Source: Cliona cf. orientalis
Taxonomy: Eukaryota; Porifera; Demospongiae; Clionaida; Clionaidae
DNA: 64,000 bases
Assembly (NCBI GenBank): GCA_963930775.1
Contig: OZ005691.1
Coordinates: 1,674,001 to 1,738,000 of the forward strand
Reading direction: 5' to 3'
This document shows, one piece after another, positions 1-10,664 of the stretch (position 1 is its first letter; each line of letters begins with the position of its first letter). Both the position numbers and the translations under genes were made by a program. Under the pieces are notes generated by a model, which saw only the letters and a program-made list of their open reading frames with translations, searched no databases and was not told where the DNA came from.

Positions 1-3000
1 GAGATCACTCACCAAAGCTACCTCAGTCACGCTTCAAAATGAATGAGCGGGTAGTGGTGCATGATAAGCGAGGAGTTGGTGTCCATGGAATAGTGAGATG
101 GATTGAAGAAGTGATCTTTGCTGGCGACAAGCTGATAGCCATTGGCATTGAAACAGTAAGATATTATGTACTACTGTGTACATAGGCTGGGAAATTTGCT
201 ACAAATAATATCTAGTGAGAAAATTTTTGGGTCCAATTTTCATGGATGGCCAATCTTCTTCAGTTTTCATGCAGGGTTTAATCTAACAACAAAAATTTGG
301 GGTGGAAGCGCAATAAATGAGTGGGTGTATTTAACACGCCAAGTTCCTTGGGACGTATTTTTAGGAGAATTTCTTTAATTCCTCTGGATTGTTTCGTGTA
401 ATTTTTGATCAAAAAACAAATGCTAGTGGTTTGATTTGGTGACTCATTGTGATAATATTATGATGCTTAATTTAATTAAAGTCAAATTCTTAGGAGTTTG
501 GAGGGGAAGCTTCCCCCTGTCTCCCCCACTGGATGAAACCCTGTCATGGTTTTGGCACACACAATCATGCCCACTACACACTGTACAATCGTGCTTATTT
601 CGCTGGTCTAATTTTCACGGATAGTAGCTTATCCACACAAAACAGTGAAAAATGGACCCCTTGAAAATTTTCCATTATACCATAAAGTCTGCTTAATAAA
701 GTGTATGTGCTTATCACTCTCAGTGGTAAGGAAATATGTGCCTATTAGACGATGTACGCTTAGTAGAGAGTGAAGTTTTGGCCCCGCCCACTACCAGCAC
801 ATTCAAGCACTCAATCACAATGCTTACCAAGTCATGAACGCAGCGATTCTTGAAAAAAGTAGTAGTTCATGAAAGTATGATCGGAAGCCATCACTGGAAG
901 AAAACCGTGGAAAAATAGCTATGGCAAAGTCAAGGTCAAGAGTCCAACCCCATCTCAGTTGAAAATCATGGTATTGAGTATAGCCAATCTCGTGCAGCTG
1001 GCTATCTGAAAATAGATCAAATGGTGAATATTACTGTCGTCTATTGGGTACATGCGTTTATTAGACAGTACTTAACAACAAGAAGGAAGTATGCATTTAT
1101 TAATCAGACTTCACTGGTATGGTATAAACATCGATGATTTTTTATTACAGTGGAATTTCTCTAGTCTTCACCAGCCCCTCCTACCCAAAGAGGGAGAAAG
1201 AGTCTGGTCAAATGCCTATAGGGCCCTTTGTCCCTGTGCACTGTATAGTGCGCACCAATCAGATGCACGGAATAAAGTCACATGACTGCGCGGGCATGAA
1301 AGGAATGCAAATTAATGATTGTGCGTGTGCGCGATCGTACTCGAAATAGCCCCTATACAATGGAATGTTAATTTAATTTTGTATTTCTTATTCATGCACA
1401 CCAGAAATATGTGATATCATGGCCATGGGTCCTATACGTATTTGGCCAGACCCCTTCTCTCCGTGTGCGTGAAAGGGGGCTGGGGACGAGACTAGAACTT
1501 CTCCTTCCCAGGAGTGACCACCCACTATATAATGGACAACCGCTATGGGACGGATTGAATTTGCCATAGTTAGTACATTGCAAACCTCCGAGGAGCAGAC
1601 AACCTCTCAATTCACTATAACGGATGGATTATTCGGACCCGATTGAACCTCTCAGTATAATTAAATTTTTACTTCTAAACAGTGGATGGCCAGGAAGCCA
1701 CACCCCTTTTTGCTGCCAGTGACATAATTGCTGGCGCTATGATCACATGATAGCCTGGCCAGGCCCTTCTCCCTTCGTAGGAGGGGCGCTATTCTTTCTC
1801 CAGTCACCTTTGCAAACGTTAACTAGCTATATCGCTATAGATTATATTATTATGATAACGAAGTTCAGTGTGTTGATTTTCACCTTGATGATGGAGGGCC
1901 TGGGCTTGACTTGGAATTAAACTGTGGTGAAATAGTTAGGAGACCGATTGATGTTGCGAGACCAAATTCTGATGCCCAGCCTTTAAGTGGTGTTAGTCAT
2001 AAACTGTCAGTGGAAGAGCTCATGAAGTTTGATGATATCGAGTTTGAAATGCGTGATGGTGATGGCTCTCCTGGGTTGTTACTGAAGAAAGACAGTCATG
2101 TTACCTGGACTCCAATTGCCAGCAGGACTAGGTCTAGGTCTAGAGTCTCTTCTAAAGATTTATTATAATATAATTTAATTTACTATACTGCTGCACCTTT
2201 TGTGGTGTGTTTTTCAAATCAATAATAATAATAATAATTATTATTATTATTACGCAAATTATGTAAAGGGACAACCTCCATATAAAGGACAAAAGGCCTA
2301 CTCCCAATGTGTCCGTTATTTGGAAGTTCCACTGTATACAAACATAAATTGTATAATATGGTTATCGGCCACAATAATTTCCATTTACCGGCTATAGCGC
2401 AACATAGTATGATAGTATCCTATAGCTTTTTGCACAATAATATGCACAATGTATGACTCAATCTTGTAGGATGTTGCAGTGCAGTCAAAAGATTTCACAG
2501 GACACTTAACTGGCATGACTCAACATTTTAAGTGTTCAGATTCCAGACATGGTAAGATAGCGATGCCTGAAGCAGTGGTGGTCTCTGAGAAGTTGGACGC
2601 TACCCAACGTGACAAGCAAAAAGAAAATTATTCTGCTCAGGGAACCAGTGTTGATCCCCATGCACAAGTACATGAACATGCACATATGCAATATCGAGAT
2701 GTTAAACAAGCAGTGCAGCAAAGGGAGGATGAATATCTGAAGGGAGCTTTGCATACGAGTAGAATTGATCGTGATCAACAGATACTCCTAATGAGAAAGA
2801 TTGAAAAAGCCCATAAGGGGAGACAGCAGAATGCCCCTGATAATCAACCTTTCATTGATTCCAATCCCAACAAGCGGCGAGATCATTATGAAGCAATTCC
2901 TGGGCCGGCTGATTTCCCCAATCGACCTCCACATCAACAGCAGCCTTCTCCTCGCCCGTTATCCAGGGGTCCGAATAAACAATACACTCAACCATCTACA

Positions 3001-6000
3001 GGTACAAGTTCACCAAGGATTCGTGTGCATGTGTATGAACCTCCCAATAGGACTCGCCGAGACCTGCTCAAAATGAGAGACCAGCACAGCATTCAGGATG
3101 AGCATCTGCTCAGCCTCCACCCACTGCACCATCAGAGATCTCTACCAGCACCAAATGGTGTTGCTGATCATCAAGATCCTCTGTTGGAGTATATGCACCA
3201 TCAACAACCACATGGTGCACTACCAGAAGCTACACAAGGAATTCAAATTCAGCCACAGGTACATGTATAATATATGAGTGATACTTTCTCACCCACCTAA
3301 AGTGGTCGTATGCCAGTATCTCACACTCTAAGTAATGCTTTTCATTATAGAAAATTGTGTTTTCCCTCGGTTCAACTGTTCAATTGAGTCCTGACCCTTC
3401 TCGCTATGGAGTGATTCGGTGGATAGGCACGCTACCAGGCATAGAGGGGCGTATTACTGGAGTGGAACTGGTGAGTAGCGAAGTCCTCTCCTCTGTCTAT
3501 TTCTAATAATATTTATTATGCTTCCACTTGCTGATAATAATTGTGATATCTACATTCTACAGGAAGAGCCAATGGATGGCTGTGGTGATGGAATGTGGAA
3601 TGGAGTACGATACTTCACCAGTCGTCATGAACATGGTTTCTTTTGCCCTATTTCCTTACTTGTACCAGACCCAAGATTTGCTCAAACTTTGGCTGCTGAT
3701 ATCAATCGTAAGTTTTATTACACAAGTTCAAGATCTATAGTAGTATAGGATACGGAAGGGAATCTTCGGATCTCCCTCAATATCCTTTCTCATTATACTC
3801 GTCTTAAAGTTTATGAGGCATCAATTGTGCCAATAATTAATCTTACCATAGTAGATGGATGATGACTGTTAATTTCGTTATGATATCATAGTATACAAAA
3901 CTATGTTGTATTCATAAACCTTTGGCGATTTTTTTCCAATTTACTGTTGTACATTCATGATATTATTATTGAGTTAAATTCGCAGGTATTTAAATTTGCT
4001 ATATAAATATAACAGAAAGCTTTCGAGGGAGAAAACATTCGCAAATTTTGCTGTTTGAGAGCCATCTGCAAAAGTTTCCTCTGCAAAATTCTCACTTCCT
4101 ACTGATTCGCGAAATTTTTCTCCCTCAAATGTTTCTCGCTATATCATAGAGTCAGTAGACTCTATAAGTAGGGATGGCCCGGATATTGCCATATATGTAA
4201 TACATTACAAAAACTTGAATAACTCAGAGCAACTTAAATGTTAAGATTTTAACTCTCATATTCATGATCTACGCCAGAATATCTATCTATCAAGCCCCCA
4301 CACATCCATGGAAACGATCAGGTATGCCTGAACCAGCTGTATAAAAAATAGCCAATTGTCATTCTTTCTCTCTTTTTCATTACCAGGGCTAACTCAAGAC
4401 TCTCTGGACTGCTCACCTTAGTTCTCATATAAATCCACTCTATTTTGTAGCGCGCAGTGCAGTGTCATTTGTGTTATCATGACAGTTACGTAATGGTGGG
4501 TTTGGTCAGCGTATTGTACGATTGGGTGTGTCTTATACGCCATTTTGTCATATAATGCGCATGAATCATCGTCAACAGGAATATGATAGCTATAATCGAG
4601 AAAAGCAAGTGTTGGGATGTATATAGTGGACATGATTATCCCTACAAATCTTGATTGATTAGAACGGGTGAGAAAACTTGAAGTTCAAGATGTTTGATGA
4701 ATTAGGAAGGAAATAATTATCTAAACTTACCATTCGGGCTATTAGAATGTTCAAATAATTAGAGCGAGTATGGTAATACTGTGATCTGATTGGTTAAACT
4801 GAAGTATCTATCCTTCATCTATAGAAAATCATGTAAAGCTCCATAGAAAATGGTTATGGTTGTTGCTAGGCAGCAGTTTATGTGTCTAGCTTTTTGACAT
4901 TATTACTAAGATCTAAACATATTACTAATAGACGCTGTTGTTTGGTCAGAGTACGTGATTTAGAAGACCTCTGGCTCAGTAGAACCCTCGCCTCACTCAG
5001 GATCAAGCTACACAGAGCCCTTCGGTCTTCTAAATCATGTAGAAACCTCCTAAATAGTATCTAACTATTATATTTTAGATCCTACTTGTAACAAATACTG
5101 TGATCTGATTGATTAAACTGAAGTATCGATCCTTCATAGAAAATCATGTAAGCTCTGTAGAAAATCATGAAAATCATGTAAATTTTCTTGCCTATGGTTA
5201 GGGTTGTTGCTAGGCAGCAGTTTATGTGTCTAGCTTTTGGGCATTGTTGCTAGGATCTAAACATGTTAGACACTGTTTAGTCGGTTTCTACGTAATTTAG
5301 AAGACCTCAGGCCTCAGTAGAACCCTCGCTTCACTCGGGATTCTACATAGAGCCCTTCGGTCTTCTAAATCACGTAGAAACCTCCTAAACAGTGTCTAAC
5401 TATTATATAGATGATTAGTTACATAATATACACATGCATGCACTAAGTAAACATAGCTATTATATAATTTTAATTATAGCTCTAGATCATATTCCTTTGG
5501 AAGAGCAGCATGACCAGTTCATCAATCCTAGACAGATCTTTGGATATATGGGTGAAAGGAAAGGGATCCAGGGACACCAGAACTCATCCTATCTCGACTC
5601 AACCGTGTTTGGACTGTTTGCTGTCAGCGATGTCTTTGATAATATATTTTTGCAGCAGCAGTATGATGATCCTGATGGAGATGCGGTCAAATATCTTCTA
5701 TGGAAGGGGATTGTTAACCCACTCCGAAAGTATGCCCTGCACATAATATTATACACAATAACTGTGAATGCCTTAGTGCTTTGAAATGTTGATTTTTACT
5801 TGATGCCTTCACAATTCCGGGGGCTTTACCAATAATAACATTATTCTATATGATAATATCCTGTAGGTATGGAGCGGTACGCCGTGAGTCTGTCATGAGG
5901 CTTCGAAACAAGTTAGAAGAATTAGGCAAAATGAAAGGAGTAAATCAGGATGAAAAAGGTTCGGCTGCAGTGACATAATATTATTTTAGCACCAGAAAGC

Positions 6001-8915
6001 CCTTATACAATATACATCAGGGTTTATTTCAAGGGGGAGCAAGGGGGGGGGGGATTTTGCCCCCTCCCCCCTGGAAACTTGGTTGCCCCCCCTAGAAATT
6101 TGTTTGTTGGTCCTAGAGAGAGAGAGAGAGATATAGCTGCATAATATAACGAAATGGTAGCTAAAAGGTTGTTGTCATCATCATCATAATATTATATGGT
6201 GTATATACCTCTCAGAAGCAATCTCAGGGGTAATAAAATTAAAAATTTTCCTGGGGGAGCATACCCCCAGACCTCCCTAGATGGGCGTGCTTACGCACGC
6301 ACTGTGCTGATTCTTTCCACTTGCCCCCCCCCCCCCTAATATTTGGGCGCTAAGCATTTGCCCCCCCCCCCCAGAGCAAAATCCTGAAATAAACCCTGTA
6401 CATGCATGTAGCTGATTGTATGCTGATACTCTAAATCGTGTAGATCCAGAGGAGTTTTTGAACATGCTATTTAAGCACACTCTTCACGTTCCTCCATTTA
6501 TCAGTATCAAGTAAGATAATACATAACATTATTAATGCACAACAATCATAGACTAATATCGACTATCATCTTATTAGACGTCCCTTTGGTGTGGAAGCCG
6601 AGTACTTCGTACAGCTCTTTGTTGAACATGATGAATCGCTGAAGTTGCCTACTATTGCAGATCTTCTGAAGAGAATGTTTAAAGATCAGAAAATTCTCTT
6701 CACAAAGGTGTATGCTGCAAAGATAAAGCATAGCTATATATATTTATTCTCCACCTTTGTAACTTGTAATTAGATGCCCTCTAAGCTCCTAATCCAAGTA
6801 CCAAGATTCGGGCTAGAGTTTAAACCTTACCAAAAGGTTATTCCTGATACAAAGTTGAAAGTAGAGGACTTACTGTGCTCTAAACGTAAGTTCTGTGTGG
6901 GATGAGTAGAGGGCAGTCTTGCATGAGAACCAGACCTCTCCTTTTCTGTAGCATTGCCATGGATAAAATTTTGCTGCACCAGCAGTTTTGCCTAATATGG
7001 GAGTGGTCTGGTTCTTGAAAGGGCGGGAAGAAAGTGCACTTGACCATTATGGCATAGCGGGTAATAATGCTTCCATTTGCTTACGTTATGATTATGATGT
7101 AGACTGCTGCTTTATGTGTGGGGATTCTGCTTGGAAGAAATGCGTTGAATGTGCATCGCACTTCACAGCTAAGGCTGCCACTCCTGTGTATTTCTGTGAG
7201 AATTGTGCCAAGCTGTCACATGGACACGCTACAAAACGTGACAAGCATACAGTATCAGATGTGACCATTGGGTCTGACGATCTAACTATGCTTGAGCTTC
7301 TTTCTGTGATCTGTATCGAGACCAGCTATTATGTCTGCTTCACAAGGTCTGAAGATAGATGGGTTTTCTTTGACAGTTATGCTAGCCGAATCCATGAAAG
7401 TAAGGTAATAATGACTAAAACTCAATGATTATTATGCTATCATTGTTTGTGTAGAGGAAACATATTACAGCATTCCCAAGGTGGTGGACTGCACTGATGT
7501 ACTTAATGAGTGGGTCTACCCTGCTAATGGTGACCTCACCCGACTGTTGAACACACCTCCGAGAGAGTTGCCCGAGTATGTCCGTCGCTTCACTCAAGAC
7601 ATCTACCTCTGTGTCTACATCCAACCTGACGTGGGCATGTACGGGGATTTTGATGTGGAAGACTATGATTCAGAAGAAGGTAAGTTTAGAGTGTGTTCAT
7701 TATAATTGTCATTTTGATATTGTGTGCTAACATCATAGAGTACAAGCAGCCAGAAGAACCCAACAAGGCTACTGATGTAGACACTACGCAGCATGAATTT
7801 GATGAGCTTAAGGCTGAATATGCATTGCTACAGCAGCAGCAAGAAAAGGTCTGTAGAAAGATTAATACCAGGAAAATTTTCACTTATCTGAAAATACTCA
7901 GTTGCAGCAGGAGTATACTCAACTAAAGGATGAGCTAGTTGAAAAGGAAGAACGTGAGCAGGCTCGACATCAGCAAGAACTTGAACAAATTCAATGTCAG
8001 CATCAGCAAGAATTTCAGCAAGTTCAAGATCAACATCAGCGGGAACTCCAACAGATGGCTGCTAAGAACCAGTCCCTTCTCTCCTCCCAGCAGGAGTCAA
8101 TTGCCTTTGGAATCGAGCCATGGAAAGTGCCCCGTGAAGCTGTCGTGCTTGAAAGTGTGATAGGGGGAGGTGGTTGGGGGTCAGTCCACAAAGGAACGCT
8201 TCAAGTGGCTGTGAAGCAGTTCTATCCCAACATTATGAGCGAGCAGAATATAGCACGACTAAAGCGAGAGATGCGGATGTTGGCACTAATTCGACACCCC
8301 AATCTACTACAGTTCATCGCTGCTGTGTTCGACGAGAATGAAGACCACAGGCGAAGGCCTCCCTACATCATCACTGAGCTGCTAGATACGAGTCTACGTT
8401 CAGCATATGAGGATGCAAAGCTTCCTAGCCATAGTTTGCTGTCGATATTTATCGATACTGCTCGAGCTTTGGACTACCTTCATCGACGCCATGAGCCCAT
8501 CATCCATCGAGATGTAAGCAGTGCCAATGTTCTCCTCAAACAACAGCCAAATGAGAAGTGGATCGCTAAACTTTCTGACTTAGGATCAGCCAACCTTGCT
8601 CGCGAGGCGTACACCATGAACGAAGGCTCTAGGGTTTACTGTGCTCCAGAAGCATTCACCTTTGATCCCAATGCCCGCTCACAAGGAACTTTAACCCCAA
8701 AGGTAGATGTCTATAGCTATGGCATCATGCTCTGTGAAGTGGCAACCAGCACGTTTCCTGATATGGCAAAATATCCATCCTTGCTTGCTCGTGTTCAACA
8801 TGAATGGCCTCAACTACATCAGCTGATCATAGCTTGTACCAACCAAAGCCCCGAGCAGCGCCCCACTATGGAAAGTGTTCTTGACTCTCTAAAAACTTTC
8901 CTGGCCCCAATTTGA
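1..8915 (+). CDS. CYLD-like pseudo-deubiquitinase fused to a coiled coil and TKL-like kinase (5' end outside window)
   Basis: Thirteen exons are visible: <1-155, 2470-3258, 3351-3470, 3563-3707, 5480-5729, 5867-5958, 6444-6510, 6578-6707, 6774-6885, 6986-7399, 7455-7679, 7739-7848, 7908-8915. The joined frame is open for about 1204 residues. Order: second CAP-Gly (1-90), a Gln/His/Pro-rich linker, third CAP-Gly (315-400, GVRYF motif), a USP domain of CYLD type (403-840), a coiled coil (about 840-930) and a kinase (about 949-1200). The USP aligns along its length with CYLD, including GIQGH, DPEEFL and a Cys/His B-box insert. Its catalytic Cys is Ser439 (codon 5587-5589) and its catalytic His is Tyr734 (7327-7329), so it should not cleave ubiquitin. 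The kinase keeps the Gly loop (GGGGWG), VAVK, HRDVSSAN and APE; the metal motif is DLG. CYLD is known to remove K63 and M1 ubiquitin chains and to restrain NF-kB. Here a scaffold or ubiquitin-reading role upstream of the kinase is inferred. The fusion rests on matching splice phases, not on a transcript. Confidence 0.85.
1158..1497. repeat. Palindromic MITE-like element
   Basis: The left end (TCTAGTCTTCACCAGCCCC) is mirrored by the right end (GGGGCTGGGGACGAGACTAGA), and the inner arms (AGAGTCTGGTCAAATGCCTATA against CCTATACGTATTTGGCCAGA) are also inverted. There is no coding capacity. The end sequence resembles the GTCCCCAG palindrome family found elsewhere in this window. Confidence 0.5.
1857..2168 (+). 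other. Open reading frame inside an intron, origin unknown
   Basis: A frame rich in Asp, Gly and Glu runs from about 1857 to the stop at 2168 and ends in an Arg/Ser-rich tail. It is not needed for the CYLD-kinase model, whose flanking exons join in phase 0 without it. The composition is protein-like, but no family is recognised. It could be a retained exon of an inserted element, a nested gene's last exon, or chance. Confidence 0.2.
4771..5410. repeat. Two tandem copies of a palindrome-bearing intronic repeat
   Basis: Units at about 4771-5072 and 5093-5410 share long stretches, such as AATACTGTGATCTGATTG, GTTGTTGCTAGGCAGCAG and the arm pair TTTAGAAGACCTC / GGTCTTCTAAATCA. They lie in the intron between the CAP-Gly and USP parts of the CYLD-kinase gene. 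A short related piece (AAATACTGTGATCCGATTGG) occurs near 23878. Confidence 0.65.
6009..6399. repeat. Inverted-repeat element with CAGGGTTTATTTC ends
   Basis: The ends CAGGGTTTATTTC and GAAATAAACCCTG are exact inverts. The interior is rich in G and C homopolymers and in an AGAGAG tract. It sits in the intron between the second and third USP exons of the CYLD-kinase gene. Confidence 0.6.
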
Positions 8916-9736
8916 TATAATATACCTATTTCTCCCAGACTCAAATAATTTAATATTGTTGTTATTGCTCTTTATTACTAATAATTGACTACATAATATT
9001 TTTCAGTGTTAGACTGTTGAATTATTATCAGAGAGTGTAGTGATAATTTTTTTTTATCATTACTATAATTATATAGCCATAGTCTGCATTAATTATTATT
9101 AGCTCTACCATGGCATACATGTCTTGTATTAAATTTATACCCTTCTATTGACCTTTGCTTCATGAATCATGACTATAGTATGTCATGCATCTTACAAGCG
9201 CTTAATGAACAATACTTTCACTTTCATGTGTTAGCTATTTTGTTAGTAGTTTTATGATTTGGGTAGCTTGGTTGTAGGGACTTCACTGCATGCATGTCGA
9301 TCTGCTCTGCATCATTAAATCCGAGTGTGTGATCTCCATTATAATATAATAATATTATGGGCTGTTCCGCATTCTCTAATAATTCATTGTAGTAATAATA
9401 ATACTATAACAGTGATGTCTAGAGGTTATACCAAATCGGTCATCTTCCTGTATGTAGCCTGCAGTGTAGCTATTACTACTTTCATGTGTTGTGTACGAGT
9501 TCAAGAAAGGTTTCTGAAGCAACGGCAGTTGTGTAGCTGAATCCGTTTCTAATGTACAACACAGCCTTATAGTTTCCAGGTAGCTATTAATACCACGACA
9601 AATCAGGCTAAATCATCGTATACGTATCATCATTAGAGTATTGACTGATCTACTATTCAAGCAACCAAATCTAGCTAGATAGAGACTGTGGAGGGAGACT
9701 GTCATCATTATCACTTCAAATTCAATTCAATTCATC
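8916..9736. other. Intergenic spacer and 3'/5' flanks
   Basis: AT-rich sequence between the stop of the CYLD-kinase gene and the ATG of the UEV-MABP-kinase gene. I see no conserved coding sequence or clear repeat ends. The promoter of the downstream gene must lie here, but no motif could be assigned. Confidence 0.5.
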
Positions 9737-10597
9737 ATGGCTACTGCCAGTGAAATTAAGAAGAGATTGAAAGGAGTAAGTGAAATTGAATTGAGAAGTG
9801 TAGCTAGCTTCATAGTTTCTGGTAGAGGTAGTCTTTATAGCACCTTATTATTTTTTTATCAATCTAATGGCATAGTTATAAATTTTTTGTTGATCTTCAT
9901 CTTTTTCAGTATAAACATGCTGACATGGCGGCCAGTGATATTGCTACTATGCTGACCAACTTTAGGAACCTCAGGATGCAGGACATTAAGCTATTTGGTA
10001 AGATGTATAATATTATAGCTACACACTGAGTATAATAGCTATTATACAATCATAATTATTGTCATGATTGTATATAGTACACCCCAATGGCAAGCGAGAA
10101 AACTGCATTTCCATCTGTGGCACAATTCCAGTTACATTCAGAGGTCAGTATTATAACTAATGTAACTGAGAGACGTACTCAGAGAGAGAAAGATCGAGAG
10201 TGAGTGCGTGCCTGAGGGATGGAGGGAGGGAGGGAGAGACAGACAGATTGATAGTGTCACACTGAGGGAAGTAGGGGAGAGAATAAAAAAAACGAAGGTT
10301 ATACAATGACATTTGTATAGGTCTGATGTACAATATTCCTGTCATATTCTGGATCCACCCTAAACATCCGTATGAAGCTCCTGTTGTCTATGTGCTCCCA
10401 ACATCAAACATGGACATCCAACCTTCTCAGTATGTCGATGCCAATGGAAGAGTTCACATGCCATACCTCAACTTCTGGAAAGTAAGTTATAGTTAAGTGT
10501 GTATAGCTACTATTATTCAAGCTGGCCTTGCTGGTATAATTAAGACTGTGTACGAGGCTATCTTCAAATCTCCCTGTCTCTCTTTCTCGTCTCTCTG

Positions 10598-10664
<67 letters not shown>

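Larger units (their letters stand above)
156..2469. other. Long intron 1 of the CYLD-kinase gene, repeat-rich
   Basis: The intron separates the two halves of a CAP-Gly domain, at GIET/DVAV. It holds a CAGGGTTTCATCC-type repeat end (about 487-543), a diverged relative of the 12132-12487 element (about 670-1090, GGTAAGGAAATATG core), a palindromic element (1158-1497) and an open frame with a stop at 2168. It also holds an (AAT)n/(ATT)n hairpin at 2219-2251. Confidence 0.6.

Noticed and set aside
2536..2778. Minus-strand open frame opposite the CYLD-kinase linker exon
   Set aside because: It is the complement of a well-supported plus exon that joins in phase on both sides.
5587..5589. Catalytic Ser as a sequencing or assembly error
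   Set aside because: A second, independent catalytic residue (His to Tyr at 7327-7329) is also lost while the frame and fold motifs are intact, so a true loss of activity is more likely.
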